Origin: Rheinheimera pleomorphica | GTDB lineage: Bacteria > Pseudomonadota > Gammaproteobacteria > Enterobacterales > Alteromonadaceae | NCBI RefSeq assembly: GCF_011634895.1 | Contig: NZ_SIRR01000008.1 | Coordinates: 744,001-808,000 of the forward strand | DNA length: 64,000 nt | Direction of reading: 5' to 3' | In this document: positions 1-8,392 of the stretch, one piece after another | Layout: each line of letters begins with the position of its first letter | How positions within the stretch are numbered: the first letter of the stretch is position 1 | The notes under the pieces: model-generated | Seen by the model: the letters and a program-made list of their open reading frames with translations, nothing else | Told to the model about the DNA's origin: nothing | The model's database searches: none | Program-made: the position numbers and the translations under genes

Positions 1-54
1 AAGCAACGCGTAGGGCGTCCGGCGCGAAGCACGTACATAAGTACTTTGTTATAA
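1..54 (-). other. attC recombination site at the 3' end of the gene cassette
   Basis: Read on the minus strand, the site opens with TTATAAC (48-54), fitting the RYYYAAC inverse core, and closes with GTTGCTT (1-7), fitting the GTTRRRY core apart from variable inner bases. Between them lie short imperfect inverted repeats, including GTAC-TTAT-GTAC. It starts two bases after the stop codon of the small minus-strand gene, where an integron cassette carries its attC. The site may be cut by the window edge. Basis: pattern seen in sequence, attC architecture from established knowledge. Confidence 0.72.
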
Positions 55-56
55 AA

Positions 57-452
57 TTAGTTGTAATAACCACACGTTTGGCCTGTTCGTGTGCCATTCT
101 TAAACGAAAGCCCCTGGGTTACCAAGCCAATTTTCGTGCGGCTGGGGATCTCCAGGAGCTGATTTGCTGTTTTCCATGCCTTATTCTCAAAGCATTCGCT
201 TAAATTATTGTAGATGCAATATGACTCGTACTTTTTGTTGCTCTTGACCGATGGACACGCTGAGCCATATCTGCACAGTTCATCATAGGTGAGCTTTTCT
301 CGATAGGTCGCAGCCACATCAATACATTTAGAATAACTGAATTGATCCTTGCTTAGTGTTGTCGCGGTCCCGCGCATGCTATCAGACCATGTTGTGCTCG
401 ACCATGCCATAAGGAAAAGAGATAGAAAAGTGAGAAAATGATACCTTCTCAT
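57..452 (-). CDS. Small secreted protein of unknown function, integron cassette gene
   Basis: The 131-residue product is not recognised. Residues 1-23 look like a Sec signal peptide: two Arg, then a hydrophobic core, with likely cleavage after SSTTWS. The mature part is polar and has six Cys (for example in SKC, ELCRYGSACPS, YESYC and LSEC), which suggests disulphide bonds in the periplasm or outside the cell. The start is well supported: GGAGAACC lies just before the ATG, and the ATG is only about 18 bases from the attC cut site, the usual geometry for cassette genes without their own promoter. No enzymatic motif is visible. A role in defence, toxin function or surface interaction would be guesswork. 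Confidence 0.75.
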   Translation of the reverse strand: MRRYHFLTFLSLFLMAWSSTTWSDSMRGTATTLSKDQFSYSKCIDVAATYREKLTYDELCRYGSACPSVKSNKKYESYCIYNNLSECFENKAWKTANQLLEIPSRTKIGLVTQGLSFKNGTRTGQTCGYYN

Positions 453-465
453 GGTTCTCCTAATT

Positions 466-519
466 CATAACGCCCGCAGCACGCGCGGCTTGGCGCGTCC
501 GTTGTAGCGCCTTGTTTTG
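466..519 (-). other. attC recombination site upstream of the cassette gene
   Basis: On the minus strand the site reads from AAAACAAGGCGCT through ACAACGGACGCGCC and a short AAGC loop to CGCGCGTGCTGC and GGGCGTTATG. The AACAAGGCGCT...GCGTTA ends and the GC-rich self-complementary arms match the usual form of proteobacterial attC sites. It forms the left-hand junction of the cassette carrying the small secreted protein. To its right (520-605) I see no further cassette gene and no integrase, only an imperfect inverted repeat (TTCGCAA at 531-537 and TTGCGAA at 565-571). Confidence 0.78.
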
Positions 520-605
520 TGTTAATTCGTTTCGCAACAACATACTGCAACTTTACTTGTTGGTTTGCGAATATCAACAATTTTTATTTTGTAGCCATTG
601 ACGCA

Positions 606-2825
606 TTATTGTGCCGTACAGCGTTTAGCATTTATCAGCTTTAACAACTCCACCGTTGCCGTGGCGTCTGCCAGGGCGCGGTGGTGGTTGGTCAGTTTAA
701 TGCCGAACTCGGCGCACAGCTTGCCCAGGCTGTACGATTGCAGCCCCGGGTAGTAGCGGCGCATATTGACTACCGTACACAACTGCGGCATATCAAACGG
801 CATTTCACAGCGGGCAAACTCAGCGCGGATAAAGCCGTAATCAAACTTGGCGTTATGCGCAACAAAGACCGCGCCTTGTAAAAATGCACTAAGCTGGTTG
901 GCGATATCAGCAAAAGTGGGCGCGTCGCTTACCATGCTATTACTAATGCCGGTTAAACGGCTGATAAAGGGCGGGATATGCCGTTGTGGGTTGAGCAGCG
1001 TACTAAAGGTGTCCAGCACTTCGCCGCCTTGCACCTTAACCGCACCAATTTCGATAACGCGATCGCTACCCGCTTTGCCGCCGGTGGTCTCGACGTCCAG
1101 CACCACGTAGAGCCGGTTGGGATCGACTATCCACTGCAGTTTTTCAATGCGTGCAGTAAAACCGGCATTTTGCAGCGCTAACAGCCTGGCTAACTGATGG
1201 CGCTGTATTTTATCGCCCGGCGCTTTAACTTCAATAAATTCAATCGCTTCTTCTTTAATCAGCAGTAAATCCGGGTAGCCGCTGCTGTGGCGGGCAAAGT
1301 CTTGCGCCATAGCGCGCAGTATGGGCGCTAAGCTGCTTTTGCCTTCCACTTTGGGGGCGTGTTGCAATAGCGGTAGTAACTGCTGGGCCAAATCGCTATG
1401 CCAGTAAAACAGGCTGTTGGCTTTGCCGTAATGCGCGGTTAAGCCACTAAGCAGCGTTGCGGCAGCGCCGGGGTCAGCCAGCTGGTTTAGCTTGTGCTCT
1501 ATCTCGCTTTTAAATTGCTGATAAAAGCCGCCGCCGGCTAAATTGCGCGGCCTGCGCTCAAAGGGGTTATGCAGCGCGCTGTCATCATGCTCGAACAATT
1601 CATGCCAGAACCACAAGCCAAATAACGCCAGCCAGAGGTTATTCTCGGTGTGAAATGCGGTGTAACCGCGGGCGGCATAGTGCGCGATCAGGCCCTGCTC
1701 GGCTTTGCCCAAATACAGTTCGTCTATCCCCACCAGCGGCGCGTCATGCAGTAACTGCGTAAGCTGCGAGCGCTTGGTTTTGCTGGCGCTAGCGGCAAAT
1801 TTGCGTTGGAAAAAATCGTCAGCAAACAACCACTCTTCATCGCAGCTGGGATCGTCCAGCAGTTGCTGTAAATACTGCCGGCACAGCGCGCTGTCGTCCT
1901 GCTGCCAGTACAGCCTGATCAGCCGCTCACTGGCCGGAAAGCCATTACTGTGCCGATAAAAAGCAATAGCCAGATCGGATAACAAGTACTGTTCGGCCAG
2001 TTTGCCCAGCTGATAACAACGCTCACTGCGCTTTAGTAATAGGGCGGCGTCATCTGGCACAGGCCAGTTTTCTACCTCATCTAACCATTGGCTTAGTATT
2101 GTTTGTGCTTGTTCTGGTTGCTGTTTCAGCTGCCTGGCCAGCGCAATAATCGCCGGCTTGGCTTTGGCTAACTGATACGCCAGTTGCGCCTGCTGAGCTT
2201 GCGTAAAGCGCGGGCGAAATTGCTGCTTAAACTGGCCGCTTTGGCGGATACCTAAGTCACGCAGGGTAAACAGCGATAAATTGGCCTCGATACGGCCAAA
2301 ATAAAGGAAATAAATATAGTTAAGCGCATCATGGCGTTGTAACACGACATAACGCTGCGGTAATTGGTCGATAAGGTCCAGCCAGTTAACCGGCAGCGTT
2401 AGCGCTGTGCCAAGTAACTGCGGTTTGGTTTGGCTCTTTTTTACACTTAACGGCTTAGGCAGTTCAGCTTGGGCCAATTGTAACAGCTGCCATAGCGTGT
2501 CTTTGGTGAGGCGCAACCAGAAATCGGCTAAATCGTCTGCCATTAAGGGGGCGATAAAGCCGGCCCGGGCTAATTCATCCAGCAGCGGCGCACAAGCGCC
2601 GATTTCAGCATAATTCAGCTCAGTATCAGCAAAAACGCGGCCTTTGCGGTTTAGCATGCGCACCAGCAGTTGCTGTGCGCTGTGGCTAAGCTGATGAAAA
2701 TCGCTGATAAAGCCGCGGCTATCGGCGTTTAACACCGGCTGATAATGCTGCGTAACAAACTGCAGCAGCTCGTTAAAGTGCTGCAGGTAATAGCCGGTGT
2801 CGAGGTCTTTGCGCGGCGAAGCCAT
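606..2825 (-). CDS. FAN1-type VRR-NUC nuclease fused to a DnaQ-type 3'-5' exonuclease
   Basis: This 739-residue protein joins two nucleases. Residues 1-570 resemble bacterial FAN1, a structure-specific nuclease for flaps and interstrand crosslinks. The VRR-NUC core includes GYPDLLL (Asp519) and FIEVKAPGD (Glu532, Lys534), so the PD-(D/E)xK triad is present. Residues 572-739 form a DEDDh exonuclease: LDVETTG (Asp577, Glu579), HNAKFD (Asp662) and HHRALAD (His715, Asp720), also complete. Bacterial FAN1 proteins are usually about 550 residues, so the DnaQ part is an addition. The reading frame is continuous. The gene starts five bases after the CaCA exchanger gene, so they probably share a transcript. 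Likely role (inferred): DNA repair with coupled incision and resection. The FAN1 assignment rests on motifs and general similarity. Confidence 0.82.
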   Translation of the reverse strand: MASPRKDLDTGYYLQHFNELLQFVTQHYQPVLNADSRGFISDFHQLSHSAQQLLVRMLNRKGRVFADTELNYAEIGACAPLLDELARAGFIAPLMADDLADFWLRLTKDTLWQLLQLAQAELPKPLSVKKSQTKPQLLGTALTLPVNWLDLIDQLPQRYVVLQRHDALNYIYFLYFGRIEANLSLFTLRDLGIRQSGQFKQQFRPRFTQAQQAQLAYQLAKAKPAIIALARQLKQQPEQAQTILSQWLDEVENWPVPDDAALLLKRSERCYQLGKLAEQYLLSDLAIAFYRHSNGFPASERLIRLYWQQDDSALCRQYLQQLLDDPSCDEEWLFADDFFQRKFAASASKTKRSQLTQLLHDAPLVGIDELYLGKAEQGLIAHYAARGYTAFHTENNLWLALFGLWFWHELFEHDDSALHNPFERRPRNLAGGGFYQQFKSEIEHKLNQLADPGAAATLLSGLTAHYGKANSLFYWHSDLAQQLLPLLQHAPKVEGKSSLAPILRAMAQDFARHSSGYPDLLLIKEEAIEFIEVKAPGDKIQRHQLARLLALQNAGFTARIEKLQWIVDPNRLYVVLDVETTGGKAGSDRVIEIGAVKVQGGEVLDTFSTLLNPQRHIPPFISRLTGISNSMVSDAPTFADIANQLSAFLQGAVFVAHNAKFDYGFIRAEFARCEMPFDMPQLCTVVNMRRYYPGLQSYSLGKLCAEFGIKLTNHHRALADATATVELLKLINAKRCTAQ

Positions 2826-2830
2826 GAGCC

Positions 2831-3802
2831 TTAGGCGATAACGGTACTAACCAGATAACCGGTATAGCCAACAAACACGGCCAGCAAAATAGCGCCCTCT
2901 ACCCGGTTGATCCGGCCCTGCTTTTTATAGCCATAACCCATGACAAATACTGCTGCGGTCAGCACCGCCATTAACGTCCAGTCGCGGGTTAATACCACCG
3001 CATCAACGGCCATCGGCTCTATTGCTGCGGCAATACCCACCACGGCTAAGGTATTAAACAGGTTAGAGCCGATGACATTGCCCAGCGCGATATCATGCTC
3101 GCCTTTTTTAATCGCAATCAGCGATGAGGCCAGCTCGGGTAACGACGTGCCAATAGCCACCACCGTTAAGCCGATGACTAAATCACTTACGCCCAGACCC
3201 TGGGCAATAAATACCGCGCCATACACCAGCATGCGTGAGGCCAGTATTAACAGCACCAGGCCGACCAATAACCAGATAATCGCCTGTTTTAATGTCATTT
3301 TCGGCTGGCCAGCCAGATCTTCATCCATTTCAGTGGCTAAGGCATCCTGCGGGTTACGCATGCCCTGCCAGACTGACCAGGCCATAATGGCAAAAAACAC
3401 CCCCAGCAAACACCAGGCGTCAAAACGGCTTAACTGATGGTCAAATAACTGCCAGCCGGCAAACAGGGTAACCAGCATTAAAATCGGTAATTCTTTGCGC
3501 AGTACTTGTGAATGCACTGCGATAGGGCTTAGCAGCGCCACCAGGCCAAGAATAAGCGCAATATTGGTAATATTAGAGCCATAAGCATTACCCAGCGCCA
3601 GCGCCGGATTGCCATCGCTGGCGGCCATAGCCGATACCACCATTTCCGGCGCTGAGGTGCCAAAACCGACAATTAACATACCAATTAACAACGGCGGCAT
3701 ACCGGCATAACGCGCAGTGGCCGCAGCGCCGTCAACAAAGCGGTCTGCACTCCATACCAGCAGCGCTAAACCCGCAATAAGTGCAACGATAGCCAACAAC
3801 AT
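2831..3802 (-). CDS. yrbG: Calcium/sodium antiporter, CaCA family (YrbG-like)
   Basis: This inner-membrane cation exchanger has about 323 residues and roughly ten hydrophobic segments. Both signature alpha repeats are visible: GFGTSAPEMVVS with GNAYGSNITN in the first half, and AIGTSLPELASS with GNVIGSNLFN in the second. An acidic loop (ATEMDEDLAGQ) lies between the halves. The family moves Ca2+ or other cations in exchange for Na+ or H+. I chose the ATG at 3800-3802 because an AAGGA motif precedes it and the protein then begins directly with a membrane segment (MLLAIVALIAG); a longer frame adds 25 unlikely residues. The fused nuclease gene follows after five bases. Confidence 0.88.
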   Translation of the reverse strand: MLLAIVALIAGLALLVWSADRFVDGAAATARYAGMPPLLIGMLIVGFGTSAPEMVVSAMAASDGNPALALGNAYGSNITNIALILGLVALLSPIAVHSQVLRKELPILMLVTLFAGWQLFDHQLSRFDAWCLLGVFFAIMAWSVWQGMRNPQDALATEMDEDLAGQPKMTLKQAIIWLLVGLVLLILASRMLVYGAVFIAQGLGVSDLVIGLTVVAIGTSLPELASSLIAIKKGEHDIALGNVIGSNLFNTLAVVGIAAAIEPMAVDAVVLTRDWTLMAVLTAAVFVMGYGYKKQGRINRVEGAILLAVFVGYTGYLVSTVIA

Positions 3803-3940
3803 CTTAGTGTCCTTTTCGATGATTTTTTTACTTTGCACAGCATAACATGCGGCCATTTTGCCGCGAAGCACCGCCAACAGCTTTTTGAAACTAAAGTGAA
3901 AACCGGTTAAGCTCTGGCCAGAGCCAATACGGAGCCCGCC

Positions 3941-4123
3941 ATGACCACTTTGATCACCATTTTAGCCCTGTTGTTTGCCGCCCTGTTTATAGTGGTAACC
4001 CTGGCCGAGAAATACGGCAACCGCGATCCGCAGCATGCCGCCAAATTAAGCCGCTACATTCTGCCGCTGGTGGCGCTGCTGATCGTGGCGCAAATCATTA
4101 AGTTTGCCTTTTTTTCTGACTAA
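3941..4123 (+). CDS. Small two-span membrane protein, unknown function
   Basis: This 60-residue product has two hydrophobic stretches, about residues 4-23 and 40-57, separated by a charged loop (EKYGNRDPQHAAKLSR). GGAGCCCGCC precedes the ATG, a plausible ribosome site. Its last 26 bases overlap the 3' end of the convergent RND permease gene. It is transcribed away from the CaCA exchanger gene. I do not recognise a family; it looks like one of the many short inner-membrane proteins of gammaproteobacteria. Confidence 0.65.
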   Translation: MTTLITILALLFAALFIVVTLAEKYGNRDPQHAAKLSRYILPLVALLIVAQIIKFAFFSD

Positions 4124-7100
4124 GCACGCTCACCAGCAATGCCGGTAAAAATGTCAGACTGATTAAAGTAGAAAACAATAAACCGCACAGCACGATAATA
4201 CCCACGCCACGATACAGCTCAGTGCCCTCGCCCGGGATCAGCACCAGGGGTGCCAGGCCAAAAACGGTGGTGGCTGTCGACATCAATATTGGCCGTAGCC
4301 GGGTTGCAACGGCCTGCAGTACCGCCTCTGTTACCGCCATTTTGCCGCCATGCAGGTTATGCCGGCTTTGATCGACAATCAGAATTGGGTTATTTACCAC
4401 AGTACCCAGCAAAATTAAAAAACCCAGCATAGTAATCATGTCAAACGGCTGATGAAAACCGCCAAGGCCAACCAGGCTTAGTGCACTGCTGACGCCATTT
4501 ACCGTGGCCAACCCGACCAGTGCACCGGCCAGCCCCAGTGGCACTGTCGCCAGAATAAACAGCGGGTAGCCCCAGTGACTGAAAATGGCCACCAGCAACA
4601 GATAAATCAGCAGCACCGCGACGGCGAAATTACCACTAAGGGCGGCCCGGGTTTCATCCAGCTGATCCGAGGCCCCGCTAATATCCAGCGTGACATTATT
4701 GCCAATGCCACCCTCGCGCTGCAGCTGCGGCACTAGTTGCTGCTGCACGGTGGCTACGGCGGTTTCCAGCGCTACCGAGCGCGGCGGGATAATATACAGG
4801 GTGACAGTACGCCGGCCATCGACACGGCGCAGCGTATCACTGTCGGCCACTTCAACCAGATCGGCCAGGCTGCTAAGTGGCAACACGGCGCCGCTTGGCG
4901 TTAGCACCGGCGTTTGCGCCAGTTGCGCCAGGCTCTGCCGGTTGCCGGCATGGCTAAACAGAAAAATATCTACCTTATCGTCGGCGATAAAAAACTCATC
5001 AACAAAGGCGCCGTCACTGAGGGCCGACACAGCATAACCAAAGTCCGCGGCACTAAAGTTAAGCTCAGCCAGGCGCTGCCAGCGCGGCCGGATCTCAACC
5101 AGTGGCTGATCCAGTGATAACGAGGCCGGCTCGGAGTTGAGCTGCGGCTTGTCAAACAGCTGACCGGCGGCGACATAAGCTGCGTCGGCAGTGGCATACA
5201 GGCTGGCCAGATCGGGGCCGGAAATATCCAGCGCCACCGCCCGGGTGCCACCATCGTTGCTGCTGATAATAGAACCACGCGCCGAAAACGCCCGCATGCC
5301 CGGGTATTGCCGGAACAGTGTGGTCATCGCTTGCATCATGGCATCGATATCCTCAGCCCGCACCGGTTCACTTAACACCCGAATACGCCCCACCGACACA
5401 CTGAGCGAGTAATATTTCAGCGGCGGCATCAGGGTATCACCACGGTCAAACGCCGCCGGCGCCCGGTTAACTTCGACATCCAGCTTGCTTCTGATTTCAT
5501 CGGCTATCAGCGCCATTTCAGACAGGTTATAACCCGGCGGCGCTATCATTGACGAAAAGGCTTTTGGCTCCTCGCCTTCCGGCAGGTACTCGGCCGGTGG
5601 CAGCAGGTACCAGGCCGCGCCCAGGGTTAGCAGCAGCGTCACCGCCAGTGTTATATGCCGGTTGCGGCGGCGCTGAATGATACGCTGCACCAGAGACAGC
5701 AACACGCCCGGCACAGGCTTGTGGTTGTCTGCTGCCACTGATGCTTGCTGGCTAAAACCGAGCCTGGCAATGGCAGCAGGTACCACAAATACCGCCACCA
5801 GCATAGAGGCAATAATGGCGGCCGCTATCGCGATGGCGATATCAGAGTACAACTGGCCCGCTTCCTGCTCGACAAATAATATCGGGATAAACACCAGTAC
5901 CGTGGTCAGGGTGGAAGCCAGCACCGCCGGCCAGACATCACGCACGCCGGCAATGGCGCCCTCTATGCGGTCCAGACCGCGGCGGCGCGCCTGCTCGATG
6001 CTCTCCAGCACCACTATGCTGTTATCCATTGTCATGCCGATGGCAAAGGCAATACCGGCCAGCGAAATCACATTAATAGTGCGGCCAAAGGCCAGCAAGC
6101 CAAGAAAGGCAGCTATGGTACAAATAGGTACACCGATAACGCCGACTAAGGTGGCACGTTTCGAACGTAAAAACAGATACAGCACCAGGGTGGCCAAAGC
6201 GGCGCCCAGTGCCAGATTGGCCCAGACATTGCGGATAGAATCTTCGACATAGCGCACATCGTCGCTTATCAGCATCAACTGCAGGCCATTACTGGCCAGC
6301 ATATCCTGGTTTATCTGCGCCACCAGCTGCATCATCTGCCGCTTAATGTCGATAACATTTGAGCCCGGCTCACGCCGCACAGACAAACCCAGCGTACGCT
6401 CGCCATCGGCAAAGGACAGTTCTCGCACTTCAAAATGGTCCAGCACTATGCGGGCAACGTCTTTTAACCGCACCTGCATATCGCCTTCCTGGCGCAGGAT
6501 CAGGTTCTCCAGCTCGTCTAGCCGGTCAAACCGGCCAACCATCCGCAGCAGGTAGCGGCGTTTGCCACTGTCTATATCACCGGCCGAGCTGTCGCGGTTA
6601 CGCTGGCGAATAGCATCGCGCACATCCGTCAGACTGATACCCCGCTGTGCCAGTTTAGCCGGGTCGACCAACAGCTGAATTTGCCGCTCGGCGCCGCCGC
6701 TTACGCCCACTTCTGACACCCCGGCTACCCGTTCCATTTGCGGCCGCACATAGTCTTCGGCGTAATCGCGCAGCATATCCATGTCCAGCCGCAGCGGGTT
6801 ACCCGCCAGCGGCATTAACCGGAAGTACATAAAGGCATTATTGGAAAACGAGCTGCTGAACAATCGCGGCTGGTCAACATTCTCCGGGTAAGCCGGTACC
6901 TGGCTTAGCGCATTGCTGACACGGATCAGCGCTTCGTTGATGTCGACACCAAACGGAAACTCCAGCTCAATTTGCGCCGCGCCGGTGCTGGCACGTGATA
7001 GCATCCGTTTCAGGTTGGGCAAGGTGCGTAAATAGCGTTCCTGCTCAATTAAAATTTCTTTTTCTACATCCTGCGGTGTGGCACCGGGCCAGCCAGTCAC

Positions 7101-7235
7101 CACACTGATGGTACGCACATCCAGATCGGGGATCATCTGCACCGGAATACGCAATGCCGCCACTATGCCCAGCACACAGCTAATCAGCACGGCTACAGTT
7201 AAAATGGTGCCTCGGCGAATACCGGCGTCCAGCAT
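4098..7235 (-). CDS. RND efflux transporter permease subunit
   Basis: This 1045-residue inner-membrane pump is of typical RND length, with two large periplasmic loops and about twelve membrane segments. The N-terminus has the RND start pattern, including PVQMIPDLDVRTISVVT and GATPQDVEKEI. The proton-relay helix 4 reads MTMDNSIVVLE, so only the first of the two adjacent Asp residues of AcrB-type pumps is retained and the second is Asn, as in many uncharacterised RND proteins. It follows the adaptor gene after three bases and must act with it and an outer-membrane factor, which is not encoded here. Substrate is unknown; a drug-type rather than metal-type pump is a weak inference. Confidence 0.88.
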   Translation of the reverse strand: MLDAGIRRGTILTVAVLISCVLGIVAALRIPVQMIPDLDVRTISVVTGWPGATPQDVEKEILIEQERYLRTLPNLKRMLSRASTGAAQIELEFPFGVDINEALIRVSNALSQVPAYPENVDQPRLFSSSFSNNAFMYFRLMPLAGNPLRLDMDMLRDYAEDYVRPQMERVAGVSEVGVSGGAERQIQLLVDPAKLAQRGISLTDVRDAIRQRNRDSSAGDIDSGKRRYLLRMVGRFDRLDELENLILRQEGDMQVRLKDVARIVLDHFEVRELSFADGERTLGLSVRREPGSNVIDIKRQMMQLVAQINQDMLASNGLQLMLISDDVRYVEDSIRNVWANLALGAALATLVLYLFLRSKRATLVGVIGVPICTIAAFLGLLAFGRTINVISLAGIAFAIGMTMDNSIVVLESIEQARRRGLDRIEGAIAGVRDVWPAVLASTLTTVLVFIPILFVEQEAGQLYSDIAIAIAAAIIASMLVAVFVVPAAIARLGFSQQASVAADNHKPVPGVLLSLVQRIIQRRRNRHITLAVTLLLTLGAAWYLLPPAEYLPEGEEPKAFSSMIAPPGYNLSEMALIADEIRSKLDVEVNRAPAAFDRGDTLMPPLKYYSLSVSVGRIRVLSEPVRAEDIDAMMQAMTTLFRQYPGMRAFSARGSIISSNDGGTRAVALDISGPDLASLYATADAAYVAAGQLFDKPQLNSEPASLSLDQPLVEIRPRWQRLAELNFSAADFGYAVSALSDGAFVDEFFIADDKVDIFLFSHAGNRQSLAQLAQTPVLTPSGAVLPLSSLADLVEVADSDTLRRVDGRRTVTLYIIPPRSVALETAVATVQQQLVPQLQREGGIGNNVTLDISGASDQLDETRAALSGNFAVAVLLIYLLLVAIFSHWGYPLFILATVPLGLAGALVGLATVNGVSSALSLVGLGGFHQPFDMITMLGFLILLGTVVNNPILIVDQSRHNLHGGKMAVTEAVLQAVATRLRPILMSTATTVFGLAPLVLIPGEGTELYRGVGIIVLCGLLFSTLISLTFLPALLVSVLSQKKRQT

Positions 7236-7238
7236 GGC

Positions 7239-8300
7239 TTACTCCTTGTCAGCGCTGACGATGTGCACCTGTTGGCCATCGCGCAGTGTTTCATTGCCGC
7301 GCACTACCACCGCCTGACCGGCTGGCAAGCCGGACAAAATTTCGACGCCCCGCTCGCTGCTGCGGCCCAGGGTGACATTATGCCGCTGGGCCGTGTTATC
7401 AAGGATGCTAAACACACTGAAATTACCATCGGGGTGGCGCAGTAAAGCATCAGCGGGTACCACTAACACCTGGCTGTCACCACGTTCAAAATACAAGGTG
7501 GCACTGGCCGAGCTGCCCGGCAGCAGGTTTTGCCCGGCTGACATTACCTGCAAGCGCGCCAGAAAGCTGCGCGTTGCACCATCACCTACCGGCACCGTGG
7601 CTAATAAGCTCGCCTGCAGCGCTTGTTCGGGTGCCAAATCAGCGCGCACCTCAATCCGTTGTACTGACGTCAGGGCAGTAAAATACTCTTGCGGTACCTG
7701 CACATCCAGCAGCAGTGGGGTTAGGCTAACCAGCCGCAGCACCGGCGTGCCCAGCGCCAGCCATTCACCAATATCGGTATAACGCTGGGCTATTACACCC
7801 GCGAAGGGAGCTGTCAGGGTATGGCGGCTAACAACCTCCTGTTGCTGTGCCAGCGCCGCTTCAGCCTGTTGTAACTGTGCGTCGGCACTGGCCAGCGCCG
7901 CCCGGCGCAGGTTGAGTTCGGTTCGCGGAAATAACTGTTGGGCGCTAAGTTGCTCGGCCTCGGTCAGCAGCCGCTGCGCCTCAGCCTGTCGTACCCGGGC
8001 TGCGTTAAGCGCCGCCTGTTGCTGCGCCAGCTGATGCTGGGCCAACGCCGTATCCAGCTTTAGCAAGGGCTGGCCTTTACTAACAATACTACCGCTATCC
8101 ACCAGCAATTCGGCCACCAGCCCGGCACTACGGCTGGACAGGCTGGCATCCTGTTGGGCGGTTAAACTGCCACTAAGCACCAACTGTTGCGCCAGCGCTT
8201 TTTGCTGCGGCATGGCTACCTGCACCGGCACGGTCTGCTGAGCATACAAGGGGTTAACAATGATCATGCACAGCAAGCTTGCAACAATACGCCAGCGCAT
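7239..8300 (-). CDS. RND efflux periplasmic adaptor subunit
   Basis: The 353-residue membrane fusion protein links an RND pump to an outer-membrane channel. Residues 1-20 form a signal peptide ending LYAQQ. The barrel-sandwich/lipoyl halves are visible (LDTALAQHQLAQQ before, LTAPFAGVIAQRY after), enclosing an Ala/Gln-rich alpha-hairpin at about 80-150. I chose the ATG at 8298-8300 because GAGGG precedes it and it begins directly at the signal peptide; an upstream in-frame ATG would add 18 polar residues. No N-terminal lipobox Cys is seen. It forms a two-gene operon with the permease. Confidence 0.86.
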   Translation of the reverse strand: MRWRIVASLLCMIIVNPLYAQQTVPVQVAMPQQKALAQQLVLSGSLTAQQDASLSSRSAGLVAELLVDSGSIVSKGQPLLKLDTALAQHQLAQQQAALNAARVRQAEAQRLLTEAEQLSAQQLFPRTELNLRRAALASADAQLQQAEAALAQQQEVVSRHTLTAPFAGVIAQRYTDIGEWLALGTPVLRLVSLTPLLLDVQVPQEYFTALTSVQRIEVRADLAPEQALQASLLATVPVGDGATRSFLARLQVMSAGQNLLPGSSASATLYFERGDSQVLVVPADALLRHPDGNFSVFSILDNTAQRHNVTLGRSSERGVEILSGLPAGQAVVVRGNETLRDGQQVHIVSADKE

Positions 8301-8392
8301 AGGGCCCTCAACTAAATAAGAATTGTTCTTGTTAAGCTGAGAAGTATGGCGCAAAGTGGCTATTAGATCACTTTTTTTGTCGGCACAGCCTG

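Noticed and set aside
531..571. Inverted repeat TTCGCAA/TTGCGAA considered as a third attC or attI site
   Set aside because: It lacks the RYYYAAC and GTTRRRY cores in the right places; more likely a weak terminator of the nuclease gene or an attC remnant.
5677..6252. Open frame of 191 codons on the plus strand
   Set aside because: Antisense to the RND permease; no signal, domain or ribosome site.
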